From positions 7,488,001 through 7,552,000 of the forward strand of contig CP107851.1 in the NCBI GenBank assembly GCA_036013505.1: a stretch of 64,000 nucleotides of DNA. The letters are read 5' to 3'. Position numbers and translations under genes: made by a program. Numbering within the stretch: the stretch's first letter is position 1; each line of letters opens with the position of its first letter. Positions 1 to 8,159 of the stretch are shown here, in pieces. Source of the DNA: Streptomyces sp. NBC_00510. Lineage in GTDB: Bacteria > Actinomycetota > Actinomycetes > Streptomycetales > Streptomycetaceae. The notes under the pieces are model-generated. The model was not told the DNA's origin and did not search any database. It worked only from the letters and a program-made list of their open reading frames with translations.

Positions 1-237
1 CGCGCCGGCGGTGACCAGGCCGGCCAGCGCGGTGATCAGCTTGCGTGCCTCGTCGAGGTCCTTGTGCCGCTCGCCGTCCTCCGCCAGGCCGAGGTTCACC
101 GCCGCCGCGCTCATCAGGTGCACCGCGACCGTGGTGATCACCTCGACCGCCGGGACGTCCGCGATGTCGCGGGTCAGCGTGTCGAAGTCGGGGCGGTCCG
201 CGGAGGGGGACTCGTGCTGGGGGCTGGCGTCACTCAT
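1..237 (-). CDS. DUF1844 family protein, C-terminus cut by window edge
   Basis: Only the first 79 codons are visible, reading MSDASPQHESPSADRPDF and onward on the minus strand. The core with DVPAVEVITTVAVHLMSAAA and GLAEDGERHKDLDEARKLI matches the small DUF1844 family, whose function is unknown and whose members are usually 100-130 residues. The gene is divergent from infC, the usual place for this family next to the IF3 operon in actinobacteria. The ATG at 237-235 is the first in-frame start. The stop lies outside the window. Confidence 0.85.
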   Translation of the reverse strand, partial: MSDASPQHESPSADRPDFDTLTRDIADVPAVEVITTVAVHLMSAAAVNLGLAEDGERHKDLDEARKLITALAGLVTAGA

Positions 238-266
238 GCCTCACACGATAGGGCCACGTCGGCCGA

Positions 267-296
267 TTACGGTCTGCGGTCGGACGCTGGTATGCT
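267..296 (+). promoter_or_regulatory. candidate promoter of the infC operon
   Basis: TTACGG at 267-272 and TATGCT at 291-296 are separated by 18 bases, a fair match to the housekeeping sigma-70-type promoter. It would give an mRNA leader of roughly 310 bases before the infC start. This is inferred from spacing and hexamers only. Confidence 0.4.
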
Positions 297-471
297 TGAC
301 GATCGACCGGCTGGACACCCCGTGGACGTCATGGAAACGGAGCGTTCCAGCCCACAAGTGGAGGCTCCGATCTCCCACCTTGCCGACTCTTCAAGGGCGG
401 CGGGTCACCGGTCAGGTGCCGTGTCCCCGGACGAGGACAGGGCGCCCGATGCGCCCCGCGGGGAATTCCGC

Positions 472-526
472 GGCGGTGCTCCCGGTTGTTGGAGCATCCG
501 CCTGTGACCCGTATGGGGCGTTTTTT
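472..526 (+). promoter_or_regulatory. infC leader hairpin followed by a T run (possible attenuator)
   Basis: The leader between 300 and 611 has no convincing gene. GGCGGTGCTCC (472-482) can pair with GGAGCATCCGCC (491-502) with one bulge. It is followed by GGGGCG and six T at 521-526, a run that is rare in this DNA. Leaders of IF3-L35-L20 operons are feedback-regulated in other bacteria, so an attenuator or L20-binding leader is plausible here; I cannot assign a known RNA family. Confidence 0.35.
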
Positions 527-611
527 GACGTCTCCTCACGGGCCGGACCAAGTTTCAGACGTTACGCGGCTGTCAATCCAGTCAGACGCGTGGTGCTACC
601 GAGGAGGCCCC

Positions 612-1262
612 ATCAGCGCCGAGCCCCGCATCAACGACCGGATTCGCGTCCCCGAGGTGCGACTCGTCGGTCCCAGTGGCGAGCAGGTCGGCATCGTGCC
701 GCTTGCCAAGGCACTGGAGCTTGCGCAGGAGTACGACCTCGACCTGGTCGAGGTGGCGGCGACCGCACGCCCGCCGGTCTGCAAGCTCATGGACTACGGC
801 AAGTTCAAGTACGAGTCGGCCATGAAGGCCCGTGAAGCGCGCAAGAACCAGGCGCACACGGTCATCAAGGAGATGAAGCTCCGGCCGAAGATCGATCCGC
901 ACGACTATGACACCAAGAAGGGTCATGTCGTCCGGTTCCTCAAGCAGGGCGACAAGGTCAAGATCACGATCATGTTCCGCGGTCGTGAGCAGTCGCGCCC
1001 GGAACTGGGTTTCCGACTGCTGCAGCGGCTCGCCGACGACGTCCAGGACCTGGGCTTCGTGGAGTCCTCGCCGAAGCAGGACGGCCGCAACATGATCATG
1101 GTCCTCGGTCCGCACAAGAAGAAGACCGAGGCGATGGCCGAAGCCCGCGAGGCGCAGGCCGCCCGCAAGGCCGGTCGCCTGCCGAGGGACCCCGATGATC
1201 AGGAGCAGGAGTCGGAGGAGGAGCAGGAGCACGTGCAGGACGCTCCCGCCGACGCCAGCTGA
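612..1262 (+). CDS. infC: translation initiation factor IF-3
   Basis: IF-3 binds the 30S subunit, keeps the subunits apart and proofreads the initiator tRNA. The reading SAEPRINDRIRVPEVRLVG begins the N-terminal domain, and the C-terminal domain includes RPKIDPHDYDTKKGHVVRFL and VKITIMFRGREQ. I place the start at ATC (612-614), four bases after a consensus AGGAGG at 602-607, because no ATG, GTG or TTG lies nearby in frame; AUU/AUC starts are a known hallmark of infC. The 216-residue product has an acidic tail (EQESEEEQEHVQ) longer than in many IF3 proteins. It is the first gene of infC-rpmI-rplT. Confidence 0.96.
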   Translation: MSAEPRINDRIRVPEVRLVGPSGEQVGIVPLAKALELAQEYDLDLVEVAATARPPVCKLMDYGKFKYESAMKAREARKNQAHTVIKEMKLRPKIDPHDYDTKKGHVVRFLKQGDKVKITIMFRGREQSRPELGFRLLQRLADDVQDLGFVESSPKQDGRNMIMVLGPHKKKTEAMAEAREAQAARKAGRLPRDPDDQEQESEEEQEHVQDAPADAS

Positions 1263-1286
1263 CGCCGTCTGACGGCGTTTGCCAGG

Positions 1287-1307
1287 ACCCGGAGTTCCGC
1301 TCCGGGT
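1287..1307 (+). other. hairpin in the infC-rpmI spacer
   Basis: ACCCGGAG (1287-1294) and CTCCGGGT (1300-1307) form a perfect 8-bp stem with loop TTCCG. The 120-base spacer also holds ACGCCGTC/GACGGCGT at 1262-1278. Several short stems in this spacer suggest mRNA processing, attenuation or stability control between infC and rpmI; no U tract follows. Confidence 0.35.
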
Positions 1308-1382
1308 AACGCAATGAAGGACTGACGCTCTCCGTCCGCTCCAGGGCGGACGGGAGGGCCAGCGACGAGGAGACTACGGCGC

Positions 1383-1577
1383 ATGCCGAAGAACAAGACC
1401 CACAGCGGTGCGAGCAAGCGATTCAAGATCACCGGCTCCGGCAAGGTGATCCGCGAGCGCGCCGGCAAGCGCCACCTGCTTGAGCACAAGCCGTCGACGA
1501 AGACCCGTGCCCTCACCGGCACTGTCGTCCTGGCCAAGCCCGACGCCAAGAAGATCAAGAAGCTTCTCGGCAAGTGA
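1383..1577 (+). CDS. rpmI: 50S ribosomal protein L35
   Basis: A 64-residue, very basic protein starting MPKNKTHSGASKRFKITGSG and ending KKIKKLLGK, the full length and sequence pattern of bL35, a structural protein of the large ribosomal subunit. ATG at 1383 follows GAGGAG at 1368-1373. It is the second gene of infC-rpmI-rplT, and the fixed order of these three genes supports all three calls. Confidence 0.97.
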   Translation: MPKNKTHSGASKRFKITGSGKVIRERAGKRHLLEHKPSTKTRALTGTVVLAKPDAKKIKKLLGK

Positions 1578-1582
1578 CGGCA

Positions 1583-1604
1583 CGCCCCCTTCGACCAGGG
1601 GGCG
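1583..1604 (+). other. hairpin between rpmI and rplT
   Basis: CGCCCCCT (1583-1590) pairs perfectly with AGGGGGCG (1597-1604) across a six-base loop. It lies just after rpmI with no U tract, so it is better read as an mRNA processing or stability element than as a full terminator. Confidence 0.35.
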
Positions 1605-1677
1605 CGATGCTGGACCGGGACCCATTCGTTTTCGGGCCGTGTGAGCACCCCCACGGTCCCTTAGAAGGAGTTATCTA

Positions 1678-2061
1678 GTGGCACGCGTCAAGCGGGCAGT
1701 CAACGCCCAGAAGAAGCGCCGGGCGATCCTCGAGCAGGCCAGCGGTTACCGCGGCCAGCGTTCCCGCCTGTACCGCAAGGCGAAGGAGCAGGTCACCCAC
1801 TCCCTCGTCTACAACTACAACGACCGCAAGAAGCGCAAGGGCGACTTCCGTCAGCTGTGGATCCAGCGCATCAACGCCGCTGCCCGCGCCAACGGCATCA
1901 CCTACAACCGCTTCATCCAGGGTCTGAAGGCCGCCAACGTCGAGGTCGACCGCAAGATCCTCGCCGAGCTGGCCGTGAACGACGCCAACGCGTTCGCCGC
2001 GCTGGTCGAGGTGGCCCAGAAGGCCCTGCCGAGTGACGTCAACGCCCCCAAGGCGGCCTGA
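1678..2061 (+). CDS. rplT: 50S ribosomal protein L20
   Basis: A 127-residue basic protein, MARVKRAVNAQKKRRAILEQ at the N-terminus, with the bL20 core ASGYRGQRSRLYRKAKEQV and DFRQLWIQRINAAARANG. bL20 is an early 23S rRNA-binding assembly protein, and in several bacteria it also represses its own operon by binding the mRNA leader. The GTG start at 1678 follows AAGGAG at 1666-1671. It is the last gene of the operon and is followed by a strong hairpin. Confidence 0.97.
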   Translation: MARVKRAVNAQKKRRAILEQASGYRGQRSRLYRKAKEQVTHSLVYNYNDRKKRKGDFRQLWIQRINAAARANGITYNRFIQGLKAANVEVDRKILAELAVNDANAFAALVEVAQKALPSDVNAPKAA

Positions 2062-2074
2062 CCCACGCTCTTCC

Positions 2075-2103
2075 GGACCCGCAGGCCGTGTGCCTGCGGG
2101 TCC
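2075..2103 (+). terminator. terminator of infC-rpmI-rplT
   Basis: GGACCCGCAGGC (2075-2086) and GCCTGCGGGTCC (2092-2103) form a perfect 12-bp stem with loop CGTGT, starting 13 bases after the rplT stop. There is no long T tract, as is common for GC-rich actinobacterial terminators. Confidence 0.75.
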
Positions 2104-2167
2104 GTGCTGTGTCCCGGAGCGCCGCGCCGCGCGTCCGGCCGGACCCGACCGAAGTGAGTGCACCCCC

Positions 2168-3001
2168 ATGCCCGGCCCCGAGCTGACCTCCCTGCGATCC
2201 CCCCGCGTCGTCGCCGCGCGGCGGCTGGCCAAGCGCAGCTTCCGCGGCAAGGAGCGGCGCTTCCTCGCCGAGGGTCCGCAGGCCGTGCGCGAGGCCATGG
2301 CGCACCTGGTCGAGGTCTACGTCACGCCCGAGGCCGCCGCCCGGCACGAGGGGATCGTCGCCGCGGCCCACGCCGCCCGGGTGCCCGTGTTCACCGCGAC
2401 CGACGAGGTCGTCGCGGAGATGTCGGACACCGTCACCCCGCAGGGGATCATCGGCCTGTGCCGCTTCCTGGACACCCCGTTCGAGGAGATCCTCCGCGCC
2501 CGGCCGAAGCTCGTCGCCGTCCTGGCGCACGTGCGCGACCCCGGCAACGCCGGCACCGTGCTGCGCTGCGCGGACGCCGCCGGGGCGGAGGCGGTCGTCC
2601 TCACCGACGCCTCCGTCGACCTGTACAACCCCAAGGCCGTACGGGCCTCCGTCGGCAGCCTCTTCCACCTGCCGGTCGCCGTCGGCGTCCCCATGGAGAC
2701 GGTGGTCGACGGCCTGCGCGGGGCGGGCGTCCGGCTGCTCGCCGCCGACGGCGCGGGGGAGCGCGACCTGGACGCCGAACTGGACGAGGGCACGATGGGC
2801 GGCCCCACGGCCTGGATCTTCGGCAACGAGGCCTGGGGTCTGCCGGAGGAGACCCGCGCACTCGCGGACGAAGTGGTGCGCGTGCCCATCCACGGCCGCG
2901 CCGAGAGCCTCAACCTCGCCACGGCCGCCGCCGTGTGCCTTTACGCCTCCGCCCGCGCGCAGCGTGCTCCCGGAGGGTGCCGCTCCGTAACAATGAGCTA
3001 G
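2168..3001 (+). CDS. TrmH/SpoU-family RNA 2'-O-methyltransferase
   Basis: Predicted to transfer methyl from SAM to a ribose 2'-OH of rRNA or tRNA. An N-terminal substrate-binding domain (about residues 1-110) is followed by a SPOUT knot with all three motifs: HVRDPGNAGTVLRCADAAGA, FGNEAWGLPEE and SLNLATAAAVCLY. The 277-residue length is normal. The start MPGPELTSLRSPRV at 2168 is preferred over upstream in-frame codons, which would run through the rplT terminator. It follows rplT in the usual actinobacterial order. The exact RNA target cannot be read from sequence. Confidence 0.9.
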   Translation: MPGPELTSLRSPRVVAARRLAKRSFRGKERRFLAEGPQAVREAMAHLVEVYVTPEAAARHEGIVAAAHAARVPVFTATDEVVAEMSDTVTPQGIIGLCRFLDTPFEEILRARPKLVAVLAHVRDPGNAGTVLRCADAAGAEAVVLTDASVDLYNPKAVRASVGSLFHLPVAVGVPMETVVDGLRGAGVRLLAADGAGERDLDAELDEGTMGGPTAWIFGNEAWGLPEETRALADEVVRVPIHGRAESLNLATAAAVCLYASARAQRAPGGCRSVTMS

Positions 3002-3046
3002 TAGTGTGACGCCCTCGGGGACCGCCTTGGAGAGGGGGTTACGGGG

Positions 3047-4171
3047 ATGGACGTCAGGACGACCGGCGGCACGCCGCCGAGCGCGCCGGAGGGCTGGCCG
3101 ACTGTCCTGACCGAACTCGGCATCACGCCCGACGAGCTCCCGGACGGCCTCGTCGTCGCCGACGAGCACGGGCTCGTCCTCTGCTTCAACGCCGCCGCCG
3201 CCCGGATCACCGCGCTCGACCCCGCCGACGTACTCGGCCGCCCCCTCGAGCAGGCGCTGCCCCTGGAGGACCTGGACGGACGCCGCTGGTGGCAGCTCAC
3301 CGACCCGTACGCGGGCCTGGCCACCCGCACCGGGCAGCCCGAGCGCAACCTGCTGCTCCCCGGCGGACGCGAGGTGCTGGTCTCCGCCAGGTACGTCCGC
3401 GACCACCCCACCGGCCCGGTGCGCCGGCTGGTCGTCGCGCTGCGCGGCACCGAGGCGCGGCGGCGCACCGAGCGCAGCCACGCCGAACTGATCGCCACCG
3501 TCGCGCACGAGCTGCGCTCCCCGCTCACCTCCGTCAAGGGCTTCACCGCCACCCTGCTGGCGAAGTGGGAACGCTTCACCGAGGACCAGAAGAAGCTCAT
3601 GCTGGAGACCGTGCACGCCGACGCCAACCGCGTCACCCGGCTGATCGCCGAGCTGCTCGACATCTCCCGCATCGACTCCGGCCGCCTTGAGGTGCGCCGC
3701 CAGCCGGTCGACATCGCCGCCGCGGTGCGGCGCCACGTGGACGCCCTCGTCGCCGCCGGACAGCCCGCGGACCGCTTCGCCGTACGGGTGACCAAGTCGC
3801 TGCCGTCGCTGTGGGCCGACCCCGACAAGGTCGACCAGATCCTGGGGAACCTGCTGGAAAACGCCGTGCGCCACGGCGAGGGAACTGTCACCATTGACGT
3901 AGCACCTTCGTCGTCACCGCGCGAGCGCGGATGGTCCGGAACGGCAGTGACCGTGAGCGACGAGGGCCCCGGCATCCCGGAGGAGTCCATGAACCGCGTC
4001 TTCACCCGCTTCTGGCGGGGCAGCAAACGCGGTGGCACGGGCCTGGGCCTCTACATCGTCAAGGGCATCGTCGAGGCCCACGGCGGAACGATCACGGTGG
4101 ATCGCGCGCCCGGGAAGGGCGCCCAGTTCCGATTTATCCTGCCCGTCGGGGCGCCGGCCTTCACGGTCTGA
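3047..4171 (+). CDS. soluble PAS-domain sensor histidine kinase
   Basis: A 374-residue kinase. A PAS-like fold (about 25-135, with PDGLVVADEHGLVLCFNAAA) precedes a HisKA dimerization domain whose phospho-acceptor is His154 in ATVAHELRSPLTSVKGF. The ATPase domain has the N box NLLENAVRHG, G1 DEGPGIPEE and G2 GTGLGLYIVKGI. No membrane segment or signal peptide is visible, so it should sense a cytoplasmic cue or a partner. No response regulator lies nearby, making it an orphan kinase. ATG at 3047 follows GAGAGGGGG; TAGTGT at 3002-3007 could be its own -10 box. Confidence 0.92.
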   Translation: MDVRTTGGTPPSAPEGWPTVLTELGITPDELPDGLVVADEHGLVLCFNAAAARITALDPADVLGRPLEQALPLEDLDGRRWWQLTDPYAGLATRTGQPERNLLLPGGREVLVSARYVRDHPTGPVRRLVVALRGTEARRRTERSHAELIATVAHELRSPLTSVKGFTATLLAKWERFTEDQKKLMLETVHADANRVTRLIAELLDISRIDSGRLEVRRQPVDIAAAVRRHVDALVAAGQPADRFAVRVTKSLPSLWADPDKVDQILGNLLENAVRHGEGTVTIDVAPSSSPRERGWSGTAVTVSDEGPGIPEESMNRVFTRFWRGSKRGGTGLGLYIVKGIVEAHGGTITVDRAPGKGAQFRFILPVGAPAFTV

Positions 4172-4306
4172 GCATCGCGTGGTGATCCACCGGCCCCGAC
4201 GGGCGTGACCAGCCTTTCCCCGTGGCCCCGATAGACTCGACCCTTGGCATTCAGCGGTCGGGCAGGCAGGTCGGCCACGCCATCACCCACATCGGAACGG
4301 GAAGAA

Positions 4307-5440
4307 ATGTCGGCACCGAACAAGTCGTACGACCCTGTCGAGGTCGAGGCACTGAAACCGGAAGAGATCGAGCGCCGGCGCGACGAGGCGCTCGCCGCGA
4401 TCGCGGAGGCCGCCGACCTTGACGCGCTGCGCGAGGTCAAGGTCGCCCACACCGGGGACCGCTCGCCGCTCGCCCTCGCCAACCGTGAGATCGGCGCACT
4501 GCCGCCGCACGCCAAGGCGGACGCGGGCAAGCGCGTCGGCCAGGCCCGCGGCACGGTCAACCAGGCGCTCAAGGCCCGGCAGGAGGTGCTGGAGAGCGAG
4601 CGCGACGAGCGTGTGCTGGTCGAGGAGGCGGTGGACGTCACCCTGCCGTACGACCGTGTCCCGCGCGGCGCCCGGCACCCGCTGACCACGCTCTCCGAGC
4701 GCATCGAGGACGTCTTCGTGGCCATGGGCTACGAGGTCGCCGAGGGCCCCGAGGTCGAGGCCGAGTGGTTCAACTTCGACGCCCTCAACATCTGGGCGGA
4801 CCACCCGGCCCGCACCATGCAGGACACGTTCTTCGTCGAGGGCGACAAGCCCGCGGGCTCCGGCCCGGAGGAGAGCGGCGTCGTGCTGCGCACCCACACC
4901 TCCCCGGTGCAGATCCGCTCCCTGCTCGACCGCGAGCCGCCGGTCTACGTGATCTGCCCCGGCCGGGTCTACCGCTCCGACGAGCTGGACGCCACCCACA
5001 CCCCGGTGTTCAACCAGGTCGAGCTGCTCGCCGTCGACGAGGGCCTGACCATGGCCGACCTCAAGGGCACCCTGGACCACATGGTCCAGTCGCTCTTCGG
5101 CGAGGACATCACGACCCGGCTCCGCCCGAACTACTTCCCCTTCACCGAGCCGTCCGCCGAGATGGACATGGTCTGCTACGTCTGCCGCGGCGAGTCCGTC
5201 GGCAACCCGGACCGTCCCTGCCGCACCTGCGGCAGCGAGGGCTGGATCGAGCTCGGCGGCTGCGGCATGGTCAACCCCCGGGTGCTCACCGCCTGCGGCG
5301 TCGACCCGGAGAAGTACAGCGGCTTCGCCTTCGGCTTCGGCATCGAGCGCATGCTGATGTTCCGTCACAACGTCGAGGACATGCGAGACATCGTCGAGGG
5401 TGACGTGCGCTTCACCCTTCCGTTCGGGATGGAGATCTGA
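4307..5440 (+). CDS. pheS: phenylalanyl-tRNA synthetase alpha subunit
   Basis: Catalytic subunit of the alpha2-beta2 enzyme that charges tRNA-Phe. The N-terminal coiled coil (EEIERRRDEALAAIAEAADL) that binds tRNA spans about residues 1-95. The class II core carries FNFDALNIWADHPARTMQDT, the motif 2 region with YRSDELDATHTPVFNQVE, and motif 3 FGFGIERMLMFRH. At 377 residues it is slightly long, with an inserted acidic loop EGDKPAGSGPEESG. ATG at 4307 starts MSAPNKSYDPVEVEAL. It overlaps pheT by one base (TGATG), so the pair is translationally coupled. Confidence 0.97.
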   Translation: MSAPNKSYDPVEVEALKPEEIERRRDEALAAIAEAADLDALREVKVAHTGDRSPLALANREIGALPPHAKADAGKRVGQARGTVNQALKARQEVLESERDERVLVEEAVDVTLPYDRVPRGARHPLTTLSERIEDVFVAMGYEVAEGPEVEAEWFNFDALNIWADHPARTMQDTFFVEGDKPAGSGPEESGVVLRTHTSPVQIRSLLDREPPVYVICPGRVYRSDELDATHTPVFNQVELLAVDEGLTMADLKGTLDHMVQSLFGEDITTRLRPNYFPFTEPSAEMDMVCYVCRGESVGNPDRPCRTCGSEGWIELGGCGMVNPRVLTACGVDPEKYSGFAFGFGIERMLMFRHNVEDMRDIVEGDVRFTLPFGMEI

Positions 5441-7941
5441 TGCGGGTCCCGCTTTCTTGGCTGCGGGAGTACGTCGACCTGCCCGCCGGCGAGTCCGGCC
5501 GCGACGTCCAGGCCAAGCTCATTTCCGCCGGCCTCGAGGTCGAGACCGTCGAGCAGCTCGGCGCCGGGCTCAAGGGCCCGCTGGTCGTCGGCAAGGTGCT
5601 CACCATCGAGGAGCTGAGCGGCTTCAAGAAGCCGATCCGCTTCTGCACCGTCGACGTCGGCACCGCGAACGGCACCGGCGAGCCGCAGGAGATCGTCTGC
5701 GGCGCGAGCAACTTCGCCGTCGGCGACAAGGTCGTCGTCATCCTCCCCGGTGGCGTGCTGCCCGGTAACTTCGAGATCTCCGCGCGCAAGACCTACGGCC
5801 GCAACTCGCACGGCATGATCTGCTCCGCCCGCGAGCTCGGCATGGGCGACGACCACGACGGCATCATCGTGCTGCCGCCGGAGCACGAGGCCGGCACCGA
5901 CGCCATAGAGCTCCTGGAGCTCGTCGACGAGGTGCTGGACATCGCGGTCACCCCGGACCGCGGCTACTGCCTGTCCCTGCGCGGCGTCGCCCGCGAGGCC
6001 GCCATCGCCTACGGTCTGCCGCTGCGCGACCCGGCGCTGCTCGACGTGCCCGGCCCGAACTCCTACGGCTACGAGGTGCGGGTCGCCGACCCGGTCGGCT
6101 GCGACCGCTTCACCGCGCGCACCGTCACCGGCCTGGACCCGGAGGCCGGCTCGCCGATCTGGCTGCAGCGCAGGCTGCAGAAGGCCGGCATGCGCCCGAT
6201 CTCGCTCGCCGTGGACGTCACCAACTACGTGATGCTGGAGCTGGGCCAGCCCCTGCACGCGTACGACCGGCACCGCATCGAGGGCGCCATCGGCGTCCGC
6301 CGGGCCCAGCCGGGCGAGAAGCTGACCACGCTCGACGGCCAGGTCCGCGTCCTGGACCCCGAGGACCTGGTGATCACCGACAACCGCGGGCCGATCGGCC
6401 TGGCCGGGGTCATGGGCGGCGCCAACACCGAGATCGACGACACCGGCGCCTCGACGACCGACGTCGTCATCGAGGCGGCGCACTTCGACCCGGTCGCCAT
6501 CGCCCGCACCGCGCGCCGCCACAAGCTGTCCTCCGAGGCGTCCAAGCGCTTCGAGCGCGGCGTGGACCCGCAGGCCGCGGCCGCCGCCGCGCAGCGCACC
6601 GTCGACCTGCTGGTGCTGCTCGCGGGCGGCACCGCCGAGGCGGGCGTCACCGAGGTCATCGCGCCCTCGGCGCCGCACACCCTCACCATCCCCGCCGACC
6701 ACCCGGACAAGGTGGCGGGCATGGCGTACGGCCGCGAGACCGTGGTGCGCCGGCTGCAGCAGGTCGGCTGCGACGTCTACGGCGCCGACGAGCTGATCGT
6801 CACCGTGCCGTCGTGGCGGCCCGACCTGCGCGACCCCAACGACCTCGCCGAGGAGGTCATCCGGCTGGAGGGCTACGAGAACCTGCCCTCCACCCTGCCG
6901 AACCTGCCCTCCGGCCGCGGTCTGACCGAGTCGCAGAAGCTGCGCCGCCGGGTCGGCCGGGCGCTCGCCGGGGCCGGCTACGTCGAGGTGCAGAACTACC
7001 CGTTCCTCGGCGAGGCCGTCTTCGACCAGCTCGGTCTCGACGCGGACGACCCGCGCCGCATCACCGTCAAGCTGGCCAACCCGCTGTCGGACGAGGAGCC
7101 CGCGCTCCGCACGTCCATGCTCCCCGGCCTGCTCGGCGCCCTGCGCCGCAACGCCGGGCGCGGCGCGCACGACCTCGCGCTCTTCGAGACCGGACTGGTC
7201 TTCCGCCCCAGCGGCGAGGAGCCCGCGCCGCCGCGGCTGCCGGTCGACCGGCGCCCGACCGACGCCGAGATCGCCGCGCTGGACGCGGCCCTGCCGCGGC
7301 AGCCGCGGCGCGTCGCCGTCGTCCTGGCCGGAGCCCGTGAGCAGGCCGGCTGGTGGGGCGCGGGCCGTCCCACGGGGTCGGCCGACGCGATCGAGGCGGG
7401 CCGGATCGTCGCCCGCGAGGCCGGGGTCGAGCTGATCGTCCGCCAGGACCAGCAGGCGCCCTTCCACCCGGGCCGCTGCGCCGCACTCCTCGCGGTCGTC
7501 GACGGCGAGGAGGTGCTGGTCGGCAACGCCGGCGAGCTGCACCCCCGGGTGATCAAGGCGCTGCACCTGCCGGAGCGCACCTCCGCCATGGAGCTCGACC
7601 TCGACCGCCTGGAGCGCGCCGCCGGCGGCCCGGTCGTCGCGCCCCGTGTGTCCACCTTCCCGGTGGCCACCCAGGACGTCGCCCTGGTCGTGGACGCCTC
7701 CGTCCCGGCCGCCGAGGTGGAGGGCGCCCTGCGCTCCGGCGCCGGCGAACTGCTCGAATCGCTGCGGCTGTTCGACATCTTCACCGGTGAGCAGATCGGC
7801 GCGGGCAAGAAGTCGCTGGCCTACAGCCTGCGCTTCCGCGCCCCGGACCGTACGCTCACCGCGGAGGAGGCCTCCGCGGCCCGTGACGCCGCCGTCGCCG
7901 CCGCGGCGGAGAGCACGGGAGCGGCCCTGCGAGGCGCCTGA
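5440..7941 (+). CDS. pheT: phenylalanyl-tRNA synthetase beta subunit
   Basis: The 833-residue structural and editing subunit. Domains in order: N-terminal RVPLSWLREYVDLP, an EMAP-like tRNA-binding domain (about 40-160, with ICSARELGMGDDHDG), the B3/B4 editing domain (about 220-390, with KLSSEASKRFERGVDP), B5 (about 410-490), a catalytic-like core and the C-terminal ferredoxin-fold anticodon-binding domain (about 740-833, STFPVATQDVALVVDASV). Length and order match the bacterial family. ATG at 5440 shares its A with the pheS stop. A strong hairpin follows. Confidence 0.97.
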   Translation: MRVPLSWLREYVDLPAGESGRDVQAKLISAGLEVETVEQLGAGLKGPLVVGKVLTIEELSGFKKPIRFCTVDVGTANGTGEPQEIVCGASNFAVGDKVVVILPGGVLPGNFEISARKTYGRNSHGMICSARELGMGDDHDGIIVLPPEHEAGTDAIELLELVDEVLDIAVTPDRGYCLSLRGVAREAAIAYGLPLRDPALLDVPGPNSYGYEVRVADPVGCDRFTARTVTGLDPEAGSPIWLQRRLQKAGMRPISLAVDVTNYVMLELGQPLHAYDRHRIEGAIGVRRAQPGEKLTTLDGQVRVLDPEDLVITDNRGPIGLAGVMGGANTEIDDTGASTTDVVIEAAHFDPVAIARTARRHKLSSEASKRFERGVDPQAAAAAAQRTVDLLVLLAGGTAEAGVTEVIAPSAPHTLTIPADHPDKVAGMAYGRETVVRRLQQVGCDVYGADELIVTVPSWRPDLRDPNDLAEEVIRLEGYENLPSTLPNLPSGRGLTESQKLRRRVGRALAGAGYVEVQNYPFLGEAVFDQLGLDADDPRRITVKLANPLSDEEPALRTSMLPGLLGALRRNAGRGAHDLALFETGLVFRPSGEEPAPPRLPVDRRPTDAEIAALDAALPRQPRRVAVVLAGAREQAGWWGAGRPTGSADAIEAGRIVAREAGVELIVRQDQQAPFHPGRCAALLAVVDGEEVLVGNAGELHPRVIKALHLPERTSAMELDLDRLERAAGGPVVAPRVSTFPVATQDVALVVDASVPAAEVEGALRSGAGELLESLRLFDIFTGEQIGAGKKSLAYSLRFRAPDRTLTAEEASAARDAAVAAAAESTGAALRGA

Positions 7942-7962
7942 GGCGCACGCATGCGGGTCCCT

Positions 7963-7996
7963 GTGGGGCGCCCCCGGTCCGCCGGGTGCGCCCCAC
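7963..7996 (+). terminator. terminator of pheST
   Basis: GTGGGGCGCCCCCGG (7963-7977) pairs with CCGGGTGCGCCCCAC (7982-7996), with one G-T pair, around a four-base loop TCCG, 21 bases after the pheT stop. No T tract follows. Confidence 0.65.
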
Positions 7997-8159
7997 CGGC
8001 GTTCCCGCCGGTCACGTAGCCCGATCGGGTGAAATGGCTCCACTGGGTATCCGGTTCGTCGCGCCGAGTCGCCACAATCGATCGCGAACCAGGGCCCACT
8101 CGACGCGGGGGCTGTGTCGTCGCCGACCGCGTCAACGGCTTCAGGGGGAGCCCCGAGGC

